Source: an uncultured Bacilli bacterium (lineage in GTDB: Bacteria; Bacillota_I; Bacilli_A; RF39; UBA660). From it: a stretch of 35,249 bases of DNA. Below, in pieces: positions 1 through 8,311 of this stretch. The DNA lies in NCBI GenBank assembly GCA_934183705.1, contig CAKPSW010000003.1, positions 1 through 35,249 of the forward strand, written 5' to 3'. Within the stretch, counting starts at the first letter, position 1; the number at the start of each line of letters is the position of its first letter. Below the pieces are notes generated by a model. That model saw only the letters and a list, made by a program, of their open reading frames with translations. It had not been told where the DNA came from and made no database searches. The position numbers were made by a program, and so were the translations under genes.

Positions 1-33
1 AAAACCCAGTTGAGTATAGAACTCAACTAGGCT
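1..33 (-). terminator. Rho-independent terminator downstream of the surface protein gene
   Basis: Read on the minus strand, a 10-bp stem (CCTAGTTGAG with CTCAACTGGG, one G-T wobble) with a 7-nt loop is followed by TTTT. It lies about 65 nt beyond the stop codon of the 100-1809 gene, so it probably ends that transcript. Confidence 0.7.
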
Positions 34-99
34 TCAAATAATTCTTTTTAAGTGTCTACTTTTTGTTGACAACTTCACTATTGTAGTTCTCTTATTATA

Positions 100-1809
100 C
101 TAGAATTTTTTCTTTTTCTTTAAAGTAATTCCTACTATGAAAGTTCCTATTATAGCAACTAGTAATACAATAATATATACTACTATGTTATCTCTTGTAT
201 TAGGATTAGATACATCTTCACCATAGGCTAAAATATAATTACTAAAATGGCTAGTATTAAATGATAAGTATTTTTGTCCTTCATAAGTAACTTTATTTAC
301 GTCATATACTTCTAATTTATCATTATCGCTTATATATATCATTTTTAAATTCTTATCTAAATAATTACCATTGTAAGGAATAAGAATTTCTGTTACTCCA
401 TTAAAATTACTGATAATTTTATCTAGAATACTAGAATAAAGTTTAAATGTATAAGCATTGATAGTAGTATAACCATTATTATTTAATAATTTTATTTCAT
501 CATCAGTAAGGTTATATTTACTAGTAGTTAAAGAAGCATCAAATGGTACATTACCACTTTTGGTTTTAATAATAATACCACTAGTACTATCAGTAGAAGA
601 TATAACCCCATAATTTTTAGTATGTTCATCATCCATTGGCAGAATACCAATTTCATAGCTCTTACCATCTATTTTTAGGGTATAAAGTTTGGCTAAGATA
701 ACACTTTTAGTTTTATTATAATATTCATCATTATTACAATAAGGAGTATCTCCTTCCATGTAACAAGTATTCTTATATTTAGTATATTCTGTATTAAAGT
801 CACTGTCAATCATTTTGTAATAATCAGAAGCAGTAATTATATTTATTTCCTCTAATACTTCCGCTATATCCATATACTTACTTTTACTCCACTCATTATT
901 ACTGCCTTCAGTGATACTAATTTCTACACTGTCATCTTTAACATAATTCTTTATTTTCTCAAGTAATACTTTGCCATAATCTTCTTCTTTTGTATTTAAT
1001 GGTACAAAGAAGAATTGTGATTGATAGAATGTCTCATAAGCGAAATCATATATTATTCCATCATAACTAATATATGAAATACCGTTGGCAACACCAGTCA
1101 TAGCAAAACCACGTCTTGTCTCTTCAAAACCTACAAAAATATCAAACTTAGGATTTAATTCTATAATATTCTTTATTTTAGAAAATTCAAAAGGGGCATT
1201 TTTTGAAGAGAAAAAGGTTGTTGTATCTGTTTTATAATTAACTAAATGGTTAATCATATCGATATCTGCTACATGAAATAAGCCATATAAATCACTAGCT
1301 ACATTACTAGCCTCTTTACTTATAGTCTTATCACCATTTACTTCTGTCATTTTACCATAAAATGTAGTAGTATAAACTGTATCGTCCTGATAATAAATGT
1401 CAATGTCGCATTGTTCTTTATCTGCTACTTTGGTACTCCATTCACCTGGAGATATATACTTTTCTATAGTATCTCCTTTATAGTAGCAATTCATGTCAAT
1501 TCCTTTAATGCCTTCATAGTTTAAAACATTATTAAGATCTTTAAAGACTAAATAACTATAAAACTGACTTTTTATTCTTCTTTTGTAACTATCATAATCT
1601 TGTGATACAAAATCATCGTGCTGCTTTAAATATTCTAAATTACGTTTAATATTATCATCTTGATTTGTATATTTAAAGTCATAACTATAATTCTCTAGTG
1701 CTTTAATATTATGTTCTTTTACCTCCTCTAATGTTTTAGCGGTGCCATAACCTAACCCTGTAAAAAATATCATCAAGCTAAAGATAAAAAGTAATATTTT
1801 ATTTTTCAT
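100..1809 (-). CDS. Secreted surface protein with C-terminal membrane/sorting-like anchor
   Basis: A 569-aa protein that I do not recognise as a known enzyme. It has an N-terminal signal peptide (about residues 1-24, ending in an alanine-containing stretch before KTLEEV), a long extracellular part, and at the C-terminus the pattern NPNTRD, a hydrophobic segment of about 22 residues and a KKKKKF tail. That layout is like a cell-wall sorting signal, but the motif is NPNTRD rather than LPxTG or NPQTN, so sortase processing is only a possibility. Just before it, SFNTSHFSNYILAY resembles the HFSxY motif often found next to the anchor of Gram-positive surface proteins. The ATG has a strong site (GAGGAGG) 3-4 nt upstream and a promoter at 1828-1856. 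It is transcribed alone. Confidence 0.75.
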   Translation of the reverse strand: MKNKILLFIFSLMIFFTGLGYGTAKTLEEVKEHNIKALENYSYDFKYTNQDDNIKRNLEYLKQHDDFVSQDYDSYKRRIKSQFYSYLVFKDLNNVLNYEGIKGIDMNCYYKGDTIEKYISPGEWSTKVADKEQCDIDIYYQDDTVYTTTFYGKMTEVNGDKTISKEASNVASDLYGLFHVADIDMINHLVNYKTDTTTFFSSKNAPFEFSKIKNIIELNPKFDIFVGFEETRRGFAMTGVANGISYISYDGIIYDFAYETFYQSQFFFVPLNTKEEDYGKVLLEKIKNYVKDDSVEISITEGSNNEWSKSKYMDIAEVLEEINIITASDYYKMIDSDFNTEYTKYKNTCYMEGDTPYCNNDEYYNKTKSVILAKLYTLKIDGKSYEIGILPMDDEHTKNYGVISSTDSTSGIIIKTKSGNVPFDASLTTSKYNLTDDEIKLLNNNGYTTINAYTFKLYSSILDKIISNFNGVTEILIPYNGNYLDKNLKMIYISDNDKLEVYDVNKVTYEGQKYLSFNTSHFSNYILAYGEDVSNPNTRDNIVVYIIVLLVAIIGTFIVGITLKKKKKF

Positions 1810-1827
1810 AACTCCTCCTCTATTTTA

Positions 1828-1856
1828 ATAGTACACTATTTTTATAGAAAAGTAAA
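1828..1856 (-). promoter_or_regulatory. Sigma-A type promoter for the surface protein
   Basis: Minus strand: TTTACT (1851-1856), 17-nt spacer, TACTAT (1828-1833), about 20 nt before the ATG. The hexamers are good but not perfect matches to TTGACA/TATAAT. Confidence 0.5.
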
Positions 1857-1869
1857 GACTAAATTATTA

Positions 1870-1922
1870 GTTTATAGACTTTGGCTATAAACTTTTTTCT
1901 AATGACCTTAGGCATTAGAAAA
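1870..1922 (+). repeat. Paired hairpin element, copy 1
   Basis: Two adjacent perfect hairpins: GTTTATAG-(ACTTTGG)-CTATAAAC at 1870-1892 and a 10-bp stem with loop ACCTTAGG at 1895-1922. The loops match those of three other intergenic pairs in the window while the stems differ. It sits between the NlpC/P60 stop and the surface protein promoter. The first hairpin is followed by T's on the plus strand, but no plus-strand gene precedes it. Confidence 0.6.
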
Positions 1923-1958
1923 CGGCGAGCAACAGAGTGTGAGACGAAAAAAAGAGTA

Positions 1959-2672
1959 TTATACTACTCTTCTTACATCTATTATTGGCATTATATATAA
2001 ACTAGTTACTACTATACCTACATTTGAATTAAGAGCATGAACTAGTTGACCATTACCAATATAAATGGCTGCATGACATACAACGCCGTCATAACCAGAT
2101 ACTACTATATCTCCTGGCATAATATTATCAAGAGAAACACTTTTGCCAGCATATGCTTGTTCATTAGCACCTCTAGGAAGACTCACACCAAAATTAGCAT
2201 ATACAAGCATTGTAAATCCTGAGCAGTCAGTTCCATTAGTAAGTGAATTACCCCCATATACATATGGATTACCAACAAAATTTAAAGCATAATTAACTAC
2301 TTGATTAGAAATCACTTCATTATAAGGAATATTCTCTTGAGTAGCTGTTAGTGTTGTACTATATGCTTCCATTTCTTCATTTAATCTTAAAACAGTAGCC
2401 TCTTCTTCACTATCTTTTTTAACTTCTTCAGTAGTCTTTTTACTTTCTTCCTTATTTTTATCTTCGCTTCTTAATTTTAGTAAATCTTCAGTTGGAATAG
2501 ATAACATTTCAGTAGTAATGTCTTCTTTGTTTTTTATTTCTCTCATTGAAAGAAGTTCATTGCTTAAAACTATTTCTTGTTCGTTATCTTTTATATTGCA
2601 ATCGTAAAATGCATAACATAGTACTCCAAGTAATAGAGTTAATGCTGCTATTTCCATCTTATGTTTTTTCAC
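1959..2672 (-). CDS. Secreted/anchored NlpC/P60 peptidoglycan endopeptidase
   Basis: A 237-aa cysteine peptidase of the NlpC/P60 family, which cuts gamma-D-Glu-diaminopimelate (or similar) bonds in peptidoglycan stem peptides. The N-terminus (residues 7-23) is a signal peptide or membrane anchor, residues 45-100 are a charged Lys/Glu-rich linker, and the catalytic domain fills about 120-237. The catalytic Cys is in TDCSGF (Cys150), the His is His200 in VCHAAIYIG, and His212 in LVHALN fits the third position of the triad. The start is GTG with GAGGTG 5 nt upstream and a strong promoter at 2705-2734. It is transcribed alone, so a role in wall turnover or division is inference. Confidence 0.88.
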   Translation of the reverse strand: MKKHKMEIAALTLLLGVLCYAFYDCNIKDNEQEIVLSNELLSMREIKNKEDITTEMLSIPTEDLLKLRSEDKNKEESKKTTEEVKKDSEEEATVLRLNEEMEAYSTTLTATQENIPYNEVISNQVVNYALNFVGNPYVYGGNSLTNGTDCSGFTMLVYANFGVSLPRGANEQAYAGKSVSLDNIMPGDIVVSGYDGVVCHAAIYIGNGQLVHALNSNVGIVVTSLYIMPIIDVRRVV

Positions 2673-2704
2673 TTCTACACCTCATTTTTTTGCGGACGTT
2701 TTAT

Positions 2705-2734
2705 ATCTTAGCATAAATTGGGTGTATTTGTCAA
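2705..2734 (-). promoter_or_regulatory. Sigma-A promoter with extended -10 for the NlpC/P60 gene
   Basis: Minus strand TTGACA (2729-2734), 18-nt spacer ending in TGC, TAAGAT (2705-2710). Perfect -35 and extended -10. Confidence 0.75.
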
Positions 2735-2783
2735 ACACAAATTTATAAATCCTTATAAAATAAGGGCTTAATGGTTTTATAAA

Positions 2784-4787
2784 TTACCGTTTATTATTAT
2801 AAATTATTAGATTATGTTGACTTCTTGTACATGCTACATAGTATAGATATTTATCTGTATCGGTATATTTATTATCTTTATCGGTATAGATTATTACTGA
2901 ATCAAATTCTAGTCCTTTTGCTATATATGATGGCAAAACTACTAAATCTCTTTTTATATGACTATATATATCTATTAGCATAATATCAGTATCATCTTTA
3001 AGTAAATTATATATTTTTTCTGCTTCCATATCGTCTTTAGTTATTATGGCTATTGATTTTGATGTACTTTTTAGGTTATTTATGTCTCTTAAAAAATCTT
3101 CTTTTACGACGTTATCTCTAAATATTATATCACTAGCTTTATTATTTCTTATAGCTACTGTATGTGTTAATCCCAGTATTTTATTGGTATATTCTATTAT
3201 TTTTTCAGTAGAACGATATGTTTTTGTTAGGGTTATATACTTAGAAGATGGGAATATTTCTTTTAAGTCTTCTAATGAATTATATTTATAGTATGGATTA
3301 ATTGTTTGATTTACATCTCCTAAAACTGTATAATTAGCAGTTTTAAATGTCTTTTTTATTATTAAATATTGTAATTTATTATAGTCCTGAGCTTCATCTA
3401 TTACTACTTCTTTAATAATATGATTGGTATTAAAGCCCATAAGTATACTTTTGATATATAGGAAGATACAGGCATCTTCATAATATAGGTTGTTTTCTTT
3501 TACTATAGATTTATACTTGGAGTATTCACTATTATAGAAATCATTTATGATATACTTTAAATCTAGTTTTATATTTAGGTTTTCTTTTAGTATTTTTTCG
3601 ATAGAAGAGGTATTTTTACTACTACCAGTATAATTGTTTTCACTTATTTTAGTGGCTATTTCGTGTATTCTATCAAATAATGGGAAGCGGTCGTACTTAT
3701 ATGTTAGCATATTATTTAATTCTTCAGTACTTATATGAATAAAATCATCATATTCTAAATCTTTAATAAATCTTACTTTCTTTAATAATTCTTCTATATA
3801 GTTATCTATATCTTTTATTATTTCGTCAGATTGTTTATACTTTACGATATCTATATCTTCTACTTGTTTCTTATAATATCTAGATATGAAATCGGTTAGA
3901 TTTTCGATATTTTTGTATTCATTTATGTTTTGGCATAATAAGTCATAGAAGGTCATACTATATGTATTATCTTCTCCTAATTCTGGTAAGACATTAGATA
4001 TATATTCAGAAAATACTTTATTAGGAGTGAATACGACTATATTATTAGAATTTAGATTGGGTATTCTGTATAATAGAAAGGCTATTCTATGAAGAGCTAC
4101 ACTTGTTTTACCAGAACCTGCTATACCTTCTACTATTAAGTTTTTATCTTCAGTATTTCTTATTACTTTATTTTGTTCTTCTTGGATCGTATTTACGATA
4201 TTTTTCATTTTATCTGATGATTCTTCTGCTAGAACTTCTTGAAGTAAGCTATCACTTATATTTAAGTCGTTATCAAAAATGTTTTGAAGTTCTCCATTTT
4301 CTATTATATATTGTCTTTTTCTAGTTATATTTCCTTTTATTATACCTTTAGGTGCTTTATAACTAGCGGGGCCTGTCTCAAAATCATAGAACATACTACA
4401 TATTGGGCTACGCCAATCATGAACATAGTAATTTAATTTATCTTCGATATGGGTAATACCTATATAGATATCCTCTTCTTCTTCATTTTCTTCTTTAAAT
4501 CTTATCATACCAAAGTATGGTTTATTTTGAACTCTAAATAATTTCTGCAAATAATTACCTTTACTTTGCATAATGGATACTTGAAGGTCTGATTCTGCCA
4601 TCATACTTCGCATTTCACTTGGATCCATTTCGGCATGACTATCCCAAATGAATTTTTTGAATTCTAATATTTTGGAGTCATCATCATATAATTGTTGCCC
4701 TAAAGATGATATTTTCTTTCTTACAAGACTTACTGTCTTATTTAAATAGTTTTTTTCTCTTTCAAATTCTTCTCTTTCAATCTTCAT
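2784..4787 (-). CDS. helD: HelD-family RNA polymerase recycling ATPase (UvrD-like helicase fold)
   Basis: A 667-aa superfamily-1 ATPase. HelD proteins bind stalled or post-termination RNA polymerase and use ATP to release nucleic acid and recycle the enzyme. Seen here: an N-terminal coiled-coil-like arm rich in Glu/Lys (about residues 1-60), the HelD-typical YYVHDWRSPICSMFYDFETG block (about 120-141), Walker A GIAGSGKTS (about 221-229), Walker B-like VIDEAQDY, the GDVNQ motif and the C-terminal VACTRSQHNLIIY motif. It is shorter than B. subtilis HelD (774 aa). I chose the ATG at 4787 because AGGGAGG lies 5-6 nt upstream; an upstream in-frame start has no such site. It is preceded by its own promoter and a terminator-like hairpin, so attenuation is likely. 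Confidence 0.85.
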   Translation of the reverse strand: MKIEREEFEREKNYLNKTVSLVRKKISSLGQQLYDDDSKILEFKKFIWDSHAEMDPSEMRSMMAESDLQVSIMQSKGNYLQKLFRVQNKPYFGMIRFKEENEEEEDIYIGITHIEDKLNYYVHDWRSPICSMFYDFETGPASYKAPKGIIKGNITRKRQYIIENGELQNIFDNDLNISDSLLQEVLAEESSDKMKNIVNTIQEEQNKVIRNTEDKNLIVEGIAGSGKTSVALHRIAFLLYRIPNLNSNNIVVFTPNKVFSEYISNVLPELGEDNTYSMTFYDLLCQNINEYKNIENLTDFISRYYKKQVEDIDIVKYKQSDEIIKDIDNYIEELLKKVRFIKDLEYDDFIHISTEELNNMLTYKYDRFPLFDRIHEIATKISENNYTGSSKNTSSIEKILKENLNIKLDLKYIINDFYNSEYSKYKSIVKENNLYYEDACIFLYIKSILMGFNTNHIIKEVVIDEAQDYNKLQYLIIKKTFKTANYTVLGDVNQTINPYYKYNSLEDLKEIFPSSKYITLTKTYRSTEKIIEYTNKILGLTHTVAIRNNKASDIIFRDNVVKEDFLRDINNLKSTSKSIAIITKDDMEAEKIYNLLKDDTDIMLIDIYSHIKRDLVVLPSYIAKGLEFDSVIIYTDKDNKYTDTDKYLYYVACTRSQHNLIIYNNKR

Positions 4788-4809
4788 ATATACCTCCCTA
4801 TTACACGAC

Positions 4810-4832
4810 AAAAAACTACATTTTATGTAGTC
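4810..4832 (-). terminator. Attenuator-like hairpin in the helD 5' leader
   Basis: Minus strand GACTACAT-AAA-ATGTAGT followed by TTTTTT, between the promoter (4875-4903) and the helD ribosome binding site. A second, weaker hairpin (GAAGTAA/TTATTTC) precedes it. A terminator inside the leader implies conditional readthrough. Confidence 0.6.
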
Positions 4833-4874
4833 TTATCTAGATGAAATAAACTTTACTTCGCAAATGTCTATTTA

Positions 4875-4903
4875 ATTGTATTATATTTTGATTACTTTGT
4901 CAA
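4875..4903 (-). promoter_or_regulatory. Sigma-A promoter for helD
   Basis: Minus strand TTGACA (4898-4903), 17-nt spacer, TACAAT (4875-4880). Near-consensus. Confidence 0.8.
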
Positions 4904-4922
4904 TGTTTTTGTATTTATTATT

Positions 4923-4975
4923 CCACTTAAGTCTATGGTCTTAAGTGGTGTTATAGAGCCTATAGTCTCTATGAC
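4923..4975 (-). repeat. Paired hairpin element, copy 2
   Basis: Two adjacent perfect or near-perfect 9-bp hairpins (4923-4948 and 4950-4975). On the minus strand the loops read ACTATAGG and ACCATAGA, similar to the other copies; this copy has the opposite orientation. It lies between the spoVA terminator and the helD promoter. Confidence 0.6.
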
Positions 4976-4995
4976 AATATATTTATTAAATAGAA

Positions 4996-5032
4996 AATAG
5001 ATCTAAAATCTCTAAAGATTATAGATCTATAT
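4996..5032 (-). terminator. Terminator of the spoVA operon
   Basis: Minus strand ATAGATCTA ... TAGATCTAT with a paired inner AATCT/AGATT segment, followed by TTTTC, directly after the spoVAE stop. Confidence 0.75.
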
Positions 5033-5035
5033 TAA

Positions 5036-5386
5036 TTAATGTCTTGGTTTTGATATTAAAGTAAGAATAAACGATAGAAATACCGCTAGGGAGATACCTG
5101 CACTTGTTAGATTAAAGATACCTAAAGCTAGTCCTAATGGTCCTAGACTATTTGCTGTATCCATAGCTCCATGGATTAATAAGTGACCAAATGATGTTAT
5201 TGGAATAAGGGCTCCCGCTCCAGCATATAACACTATTTTATCATAAATTCCAAATACATCTAAGAAGGCTCCTATTACTACGAAGAGACTAGTTACATGA
5301 CCAGGAGTAAGCTTTGTATTATCTAATATAAGCTGGGCTATTAAGCAAACAAGGCCACAAAATAAGAAAGCATATATATATGTCAT
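5036..5386 (-). CDS. spoVAE: SpoVAE, spore dipicolinate channel subunit
   Basis: A 116-aa integral membrane protein with the SpoVAC/SpoVAE fold: about four hydrophobic segments and the family pattern GAGALIPITSFGH followed by a hydrophobic C-terminal segment. SpoVA proteins form the channel that loads Ca-dipicolinic acid into the forespore and releases it in germination. Length is normal for the family. Its ATG overlaps the spoVAD stop by 4 nt (ATGA type), so translation is coupled. Third gene of spoVAC-spoVAD-spoVAE; spoVAA and spoVAB are not present here. Confidence 0.92.
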   Translation of the reverse strand: MTYIYAFLFCGLVCLIAQLILDNTKLTPGHVTSLFVVIGAFLDVFGIYDKIVLYAGAGALIPITSFGHLLIHGAMDTANSLGPLGLALGIFNLTSAGISLAVFLSFILTLISKPRH

Positions 5387-6381
5387 TTTTCTACTACCTC
5401 CAAACTTATTGCATTAGCTATACTAGGTATTGATTCTTTTTGAAAAACAAGTGTAGGAGAAAATATAGCTCCTGTTGGTATTATTAATACTTTTTTATAT
5501 TTACCTTTAAGCATTTCTTTATATATATAGCCAAATACTACTAAAAAGGAACAAACTGGTCCTGAACCACCCGCTAATACGGGCTGATTGTCCAAGTCAT
5601 AAATCATAGTACCACAGTCATTATAATTATCTTTTAACTTGATATTATATTTAGTCATCATATATTCTTTTAATATATTTTTTCCATAAATACCTAAATC
5701 TCCAGTTAATATTAAATCGTAGTAGTCTATATCTCTTTTTGTATCTTTTAGATGATTATAGATAACATCTCCTGCTGCAGGAGCCATTACTGCCCCCATA
5801 TGATTTACATCAGTAATTCCAAGATCTGCTACTCTACCAATAGTAGCACTTTCTATTTTTATTTTACTTTTTTTATTACTAAGTAATAGACTTCCTGCTC
5901 CAGTAGTTGTAAAGGTTGCTGTTTTTGGTTTTGGAGTACCATATTCAGTTGGATTTCTAAATTGTTTTTCACTTGCCATATTATGACTAGAGGTAGATAC
6001 TATTACTCTTTTGGCCATCTTACTTTCTATAAAGGTACTTGCTAATATTATTCCTTCGCCACTAGTGGCACAAGCTTCATATATACCAATAAAAGGAATA
6101 TCAAAATCTCTAGCCATATAATCAGAAGCTGCTATTTGATTTTGTAAGTCTCCTGATATTAAAAGATCAATGTCTTTATCTTTTAGTTTGTTTTTTTCTA
6201 AGATGCTTTTACTTGCTTCTTTTAAAATATGGGTTTCTGCTTTTTCCCAAGATTTTTCTCCGAAATATAAATCTTTTTTATATTTTTTATCAAAGTATTT
6301 ACTAAGTGGTCCATCATTTTCATAGTTACCACATATTGTATAAGTATCTTCTATAAATACATTATTATATTTTGTTGTCAT
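5383..6381 (-). CDS. spoVAD: SpoVAD, thiolase-fold spore protein
   Basis: A 332-aa soluble SpoVA component with a thiolase/ketosynthase-like fold that binds dipicolinic acid. Recognisable features are the EACATSGEG block (about residues 112-120), the NPTEYGTPKPKTATFT region, a TGAGSLLLS strand and the C-terminal GGSGPVCS and IPTGAIFSP motifs of SpoVAD. Length matches the family (about 335). The start ATG is preceded by AGGAGG and lies 2 nt after spoVAC. It acts with the two flanking membrane subunits in dipicolinate transport. Confidence 0.95.
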   Translation of the reverse strand: MTTKYNNVFIEDTYTICGNYENDGPLSKYFDKKYKKDLYFGEKSWEKAETHILKEASKSILEKNKLKDKDIDLLISGDLQNQIAASDYMARDFDIPFIGIYEACATSGEGIILASTFIESKMAKRVIVSTSSHNMASEKQFRNPTEYGTPKPKTATFTTTGAGSLLLSNKKSKIKIESATIGRVADLGITDVNHMGAVMAPAAGDVIYNHLKDTKRDIDYYDLILTGDLGIYGKNILKEYMMTKYNIKLKDNYNDCGTMIYDLDNQPVLAGGSGPVCSFLVVFGYIYKEMLKGKYKKVLIIPTGAIFSPTLVFQKESIPSIANAISLEVVEK

Positions 6382-6382
6382 T

Positions 6383-6823
6383 TTATCCTCCTATTAATAA
6401 TAATCTTAATATTCCAAATATATATACTGATACTATTCCATAAAGTATTACTGTACCTGATAGTTTGAAAATGTTAGCTCCTATTCCTAATATAAGTCCT
6501 TCATTTTTATATTCAAGAGCTGCTGAAGTCATTGAATGAGCAAAGCCTGTTATTGGTATAATAAGAGCTGCTTTTACTTTAGTTACTAGTGTATCAAATA
6601 TTCCCATAGCGGTAAGAATAGAGGCAATAGCTATTAATGATAATGTTACAATGACTCCTGATTCTTTTCTAGGTAAATTAAACCAGATACTATAGCATCT
6701 TAAAAGAAGTTCTGATAATGCTCCTAAAGAACCTCCTACAAAAAAAGCTATAAGAGCATTCTTAATGTAATTTTCTTTAGGAGTATTTTTATCTACTAAC
6801 TGTTTATATTTATTTTTATCCAT
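6383..6823 (-). CDS. spoVAC: SpoVAC, spore dipicolinate channel subunit
   Basis: A 146-aa membrane protein, first gene of the spoVA operon. A short Lys/Asn-rich N-terminus (with KENYIKNALIAFFVGG, typical of SpoVAC) is followed by about four membrane segments, including GIFDTLVTKVKAALIIPITG and the FAHSMTSAALE motif. SpoVAC of B. subtilis is a mechanosensitive-like channel protein. I chose the ATG at 6823 because GGTGAT lies 4-5 nt before it; the two upstream in-frame starts overlap that site. A sigma-G-like promoter lies just upstream. Confidence 0.93.
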   Translation of the reverse strand: MDKNKYKQLVDKNTPKENYIKNALIAFFVGGSLGALSELLLRCYSIWFNLPRKESGVIVTLSLIAIASILTAMGIFDTLVTKVKAALIIPITGFAHSMTSAALEYKNEGLILGIGANIFKLSGTVILYGIVSVYIFGILRLLLIGG

Positions 6824-6838
6824 CTTCATCACCAATAA

Positions 6839-6868
6839 TAGTATTAATAAATAATGGTAAAATATACA
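6839..6868 (-). promoter_or_regulatory. Candidate sigma-G (forespore) promoter of spoVA
   Basis: Minus strand TGTATA (6863-6868), 17-nt spacer, AATACTA (6839-6845). This resembles the sigma-G consensus (TGNATA, 17-18, CATACTA), and spoVA is a sigma-G target in B. subtilis. The implied 5' leader is very short, about 10 nt. Confidence 0.45.
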
Positions 6869-6908
6869 AATTAAATTTAAAAAAGTTATTATTATAGCTA
6901 TAAAGTAT

Positions 6909-6940
6909 ATAAAAAAACAAGTTTTATATTAAAACTCATT
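6909..6940 (-). terminator. Terminator of the DUF4143 ATPase gene
   Basis: Minus strand AGTTTTAATATAAAACT followed by TGTTTTTTT; the stem overlaps the stop codon. Confidence 0.55.
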
Positions 6941-8128
6941 TTTAATAAGAAAATCAATTAAGTTAAGATGTTTTATTCCATTTCTAGAAAAATCTCTTTT
7001 ATCAAGTGAAATAACGTATTTAGGATAATTATCATCAATTACGTTAAATGCTCCAAATTCTCTTTCAATAACTTCTTCGCTATTAAGCTCATATGTAACC
7101 TGGATATACTTAGTATTTCCTTCAAGGGTTGCTACAAAATCTATTTCACCATTTTTTGTTTTTCCTACATAAACTTCATATCCTCTTATAATTAATTCAT
7201 TATATACGATATTTTCAAGCATTATATAATTTTTGAAATCAGAATTATTATTCTTAATCTGAGCTATTCCTAAATCAGTAGCATAATATTTATTTAATGT
7301 CTTAAGTATTCCTTTACCATGAACATCATATCTATATACTCTTTTAATAATTAGAGCTTTACATAAAGCATCAATATAAGTATATAATGTTTCAGTAGAT
7401 ATTTTTTTATATTCTTTTTCTAAATATTTAATAATATTATCTGCTCTGAATTCTCTACCTGTAGTATCGATAAGATACTGCAATATCATATCAAATAAAG
7501 TAACATCTTGAAGATTCAATCTTTTTACGATATCTCTTAATATTATAGAATCAAATACACTATGTAAATAATTCTTAATATCATTAACATTGGTAAACTG
7601 GCAACGATTAGGTAATCCTCCCCATTTAGCATAATCCCAAAAGTTATCCATATCATAAGCATCTTTACCAGTAAGTTCTATATATTCTTTATATGAAAGA
7701 GGACTTATATTAAATAATACATATCTTCCTGATAATACTGAAGATAATTCGTCTGATAGCATTTTGCTATTTGAACCTGTAATAAATATACTTACATTTT
7801 TCAAAGATGCTCTAAGAGAATTGACAACATATTCAAACTTATCTACGTTTTGAACTTCATCTAAAAATATATAATATATTTTTTGGTCTTTAATTTTATC
7901 CTTAATATAAGTGTTAAGTTTTTTATAATCTTGTAATTCTTCATACTCAATGAATTCAAAATTAATATTAATTATATGTTCATCATCGACACCTTTATCT
8001 TTAATTTCTTTAGTAATTTGCTCTAGTATTACAGATTTGCCACATCTTCTGATACCTACTAATATTTTGATTAAGTCAGAATCATAAAATCCTCTTATTT
8101 TTGATAAATAATTATCTCTTTTTAACAT
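6929..8128 (-). CDS. AAA ATPase of the DUF4143 family
   Basis: A 399-aa P-loop ATPase with the two-part layout of this family: an N-terminal AAA domain and a C-terminal DUF4143 nuclease-like domain. Seen: Walker A GIRRCGKS (residues 25-32), Walker B YYIFLDEVQNV (about 109-119), the sensor-like FITGSNSKML, GGLPNR, and C-terminally NGEIDFVA (about 332-339), a PD-(D/E)xK-like strand. The biological role of this widespread family is not established; defence or mobile-element functions have been suggested. It is monocistronic with a near-perfect promoter, and two palindromes overlap or adjoin the -35 box, suggesting self-regulation. A broken second member lies at 27278-27571. Confidence 0.88.
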   Translation of the reverse strand: MLKRDNYLSKIRGFYDSDLIKILVGIRRCGKSVILEQITKEIKDKGVDDEHIININFEFIEYEELQDYKKLNTYIKDKIKDQKIYYIFLDEVQNVDKFEYVVNSLRASLKNVSIFITGSNSKMLSDELSSVLSGRYVLFNISPLSYKEYIELTGKDAYDMDNFWDYAKWGGLPNRCQFTNVNDIKNYLHSVFDSIILRDIVKRLNLQDVTLFDMILQYLIDTTGREFRADNIIKYLEKEYKKISTETLYTYIDALCKALIIKRVYRYDVHGKGILKTLNKYYATDLGIAQIKNNNSDFKNYIMLENIVYNELIIRGYEVYVGKTKNGEIDFVATLEGNTKYIQVTYELNSEEVIEREFGAFNVIDDNYPKYVISLDKRDFSRNGIKHLNLIDFLIKNEF

Positions 8129-8147
8129 GATTAATCACCTCAGTTAC

Positions 8148-8176
8148 ATTATATAACTAATTATCTAATTTGTAAA
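8148..8176 (-). promoter_or_regulatory. Sigma-A promoter of the DUF4143 ATPase
   Basis: Minus strand TTTACA (8171-8176), 17-nt spacer, TATAAT (8148-8153), 20 nt before the ATG, with a GAGGTGAT ribosome binding site between. Confidence 0.75.
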
Positions 8177-8242
8177 GTTATTTTGCCAGAGTGAAATAAC
8201 TTTTTCTTTTTTGAAATTATTTTGTTAGAACGAAATAACTTT
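8174..8242. repeat. Tandem palindromes upstream of the DUF4143 ATPase
   Basis: Two 30-nt palindromes with a 39-nt period. The first is AAAGTTATTT-10-AAATAACTTT (8174-8203). The second (8213-8242) has the same right arm and a left arm with two changes. The 10-nt centres are related (TGCCAGAGTG and TGTTAGAACG). The first covers the -35 box, as an operator would. Confidence 0.6.
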
Positions 8243-8311
8243 ATTTGTTATTATTATAAGCAATAAAGTATTTTTAATTATTTTTTATATTATTCTTTCA
8301 TATATATTATT

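Noticed and set aside
1870..1922. Paired hairpins as insertion sequence ends
   Set aside because: No transposase or target duplication is near, and the stems differ between copies, unlike IS or MITE ends.
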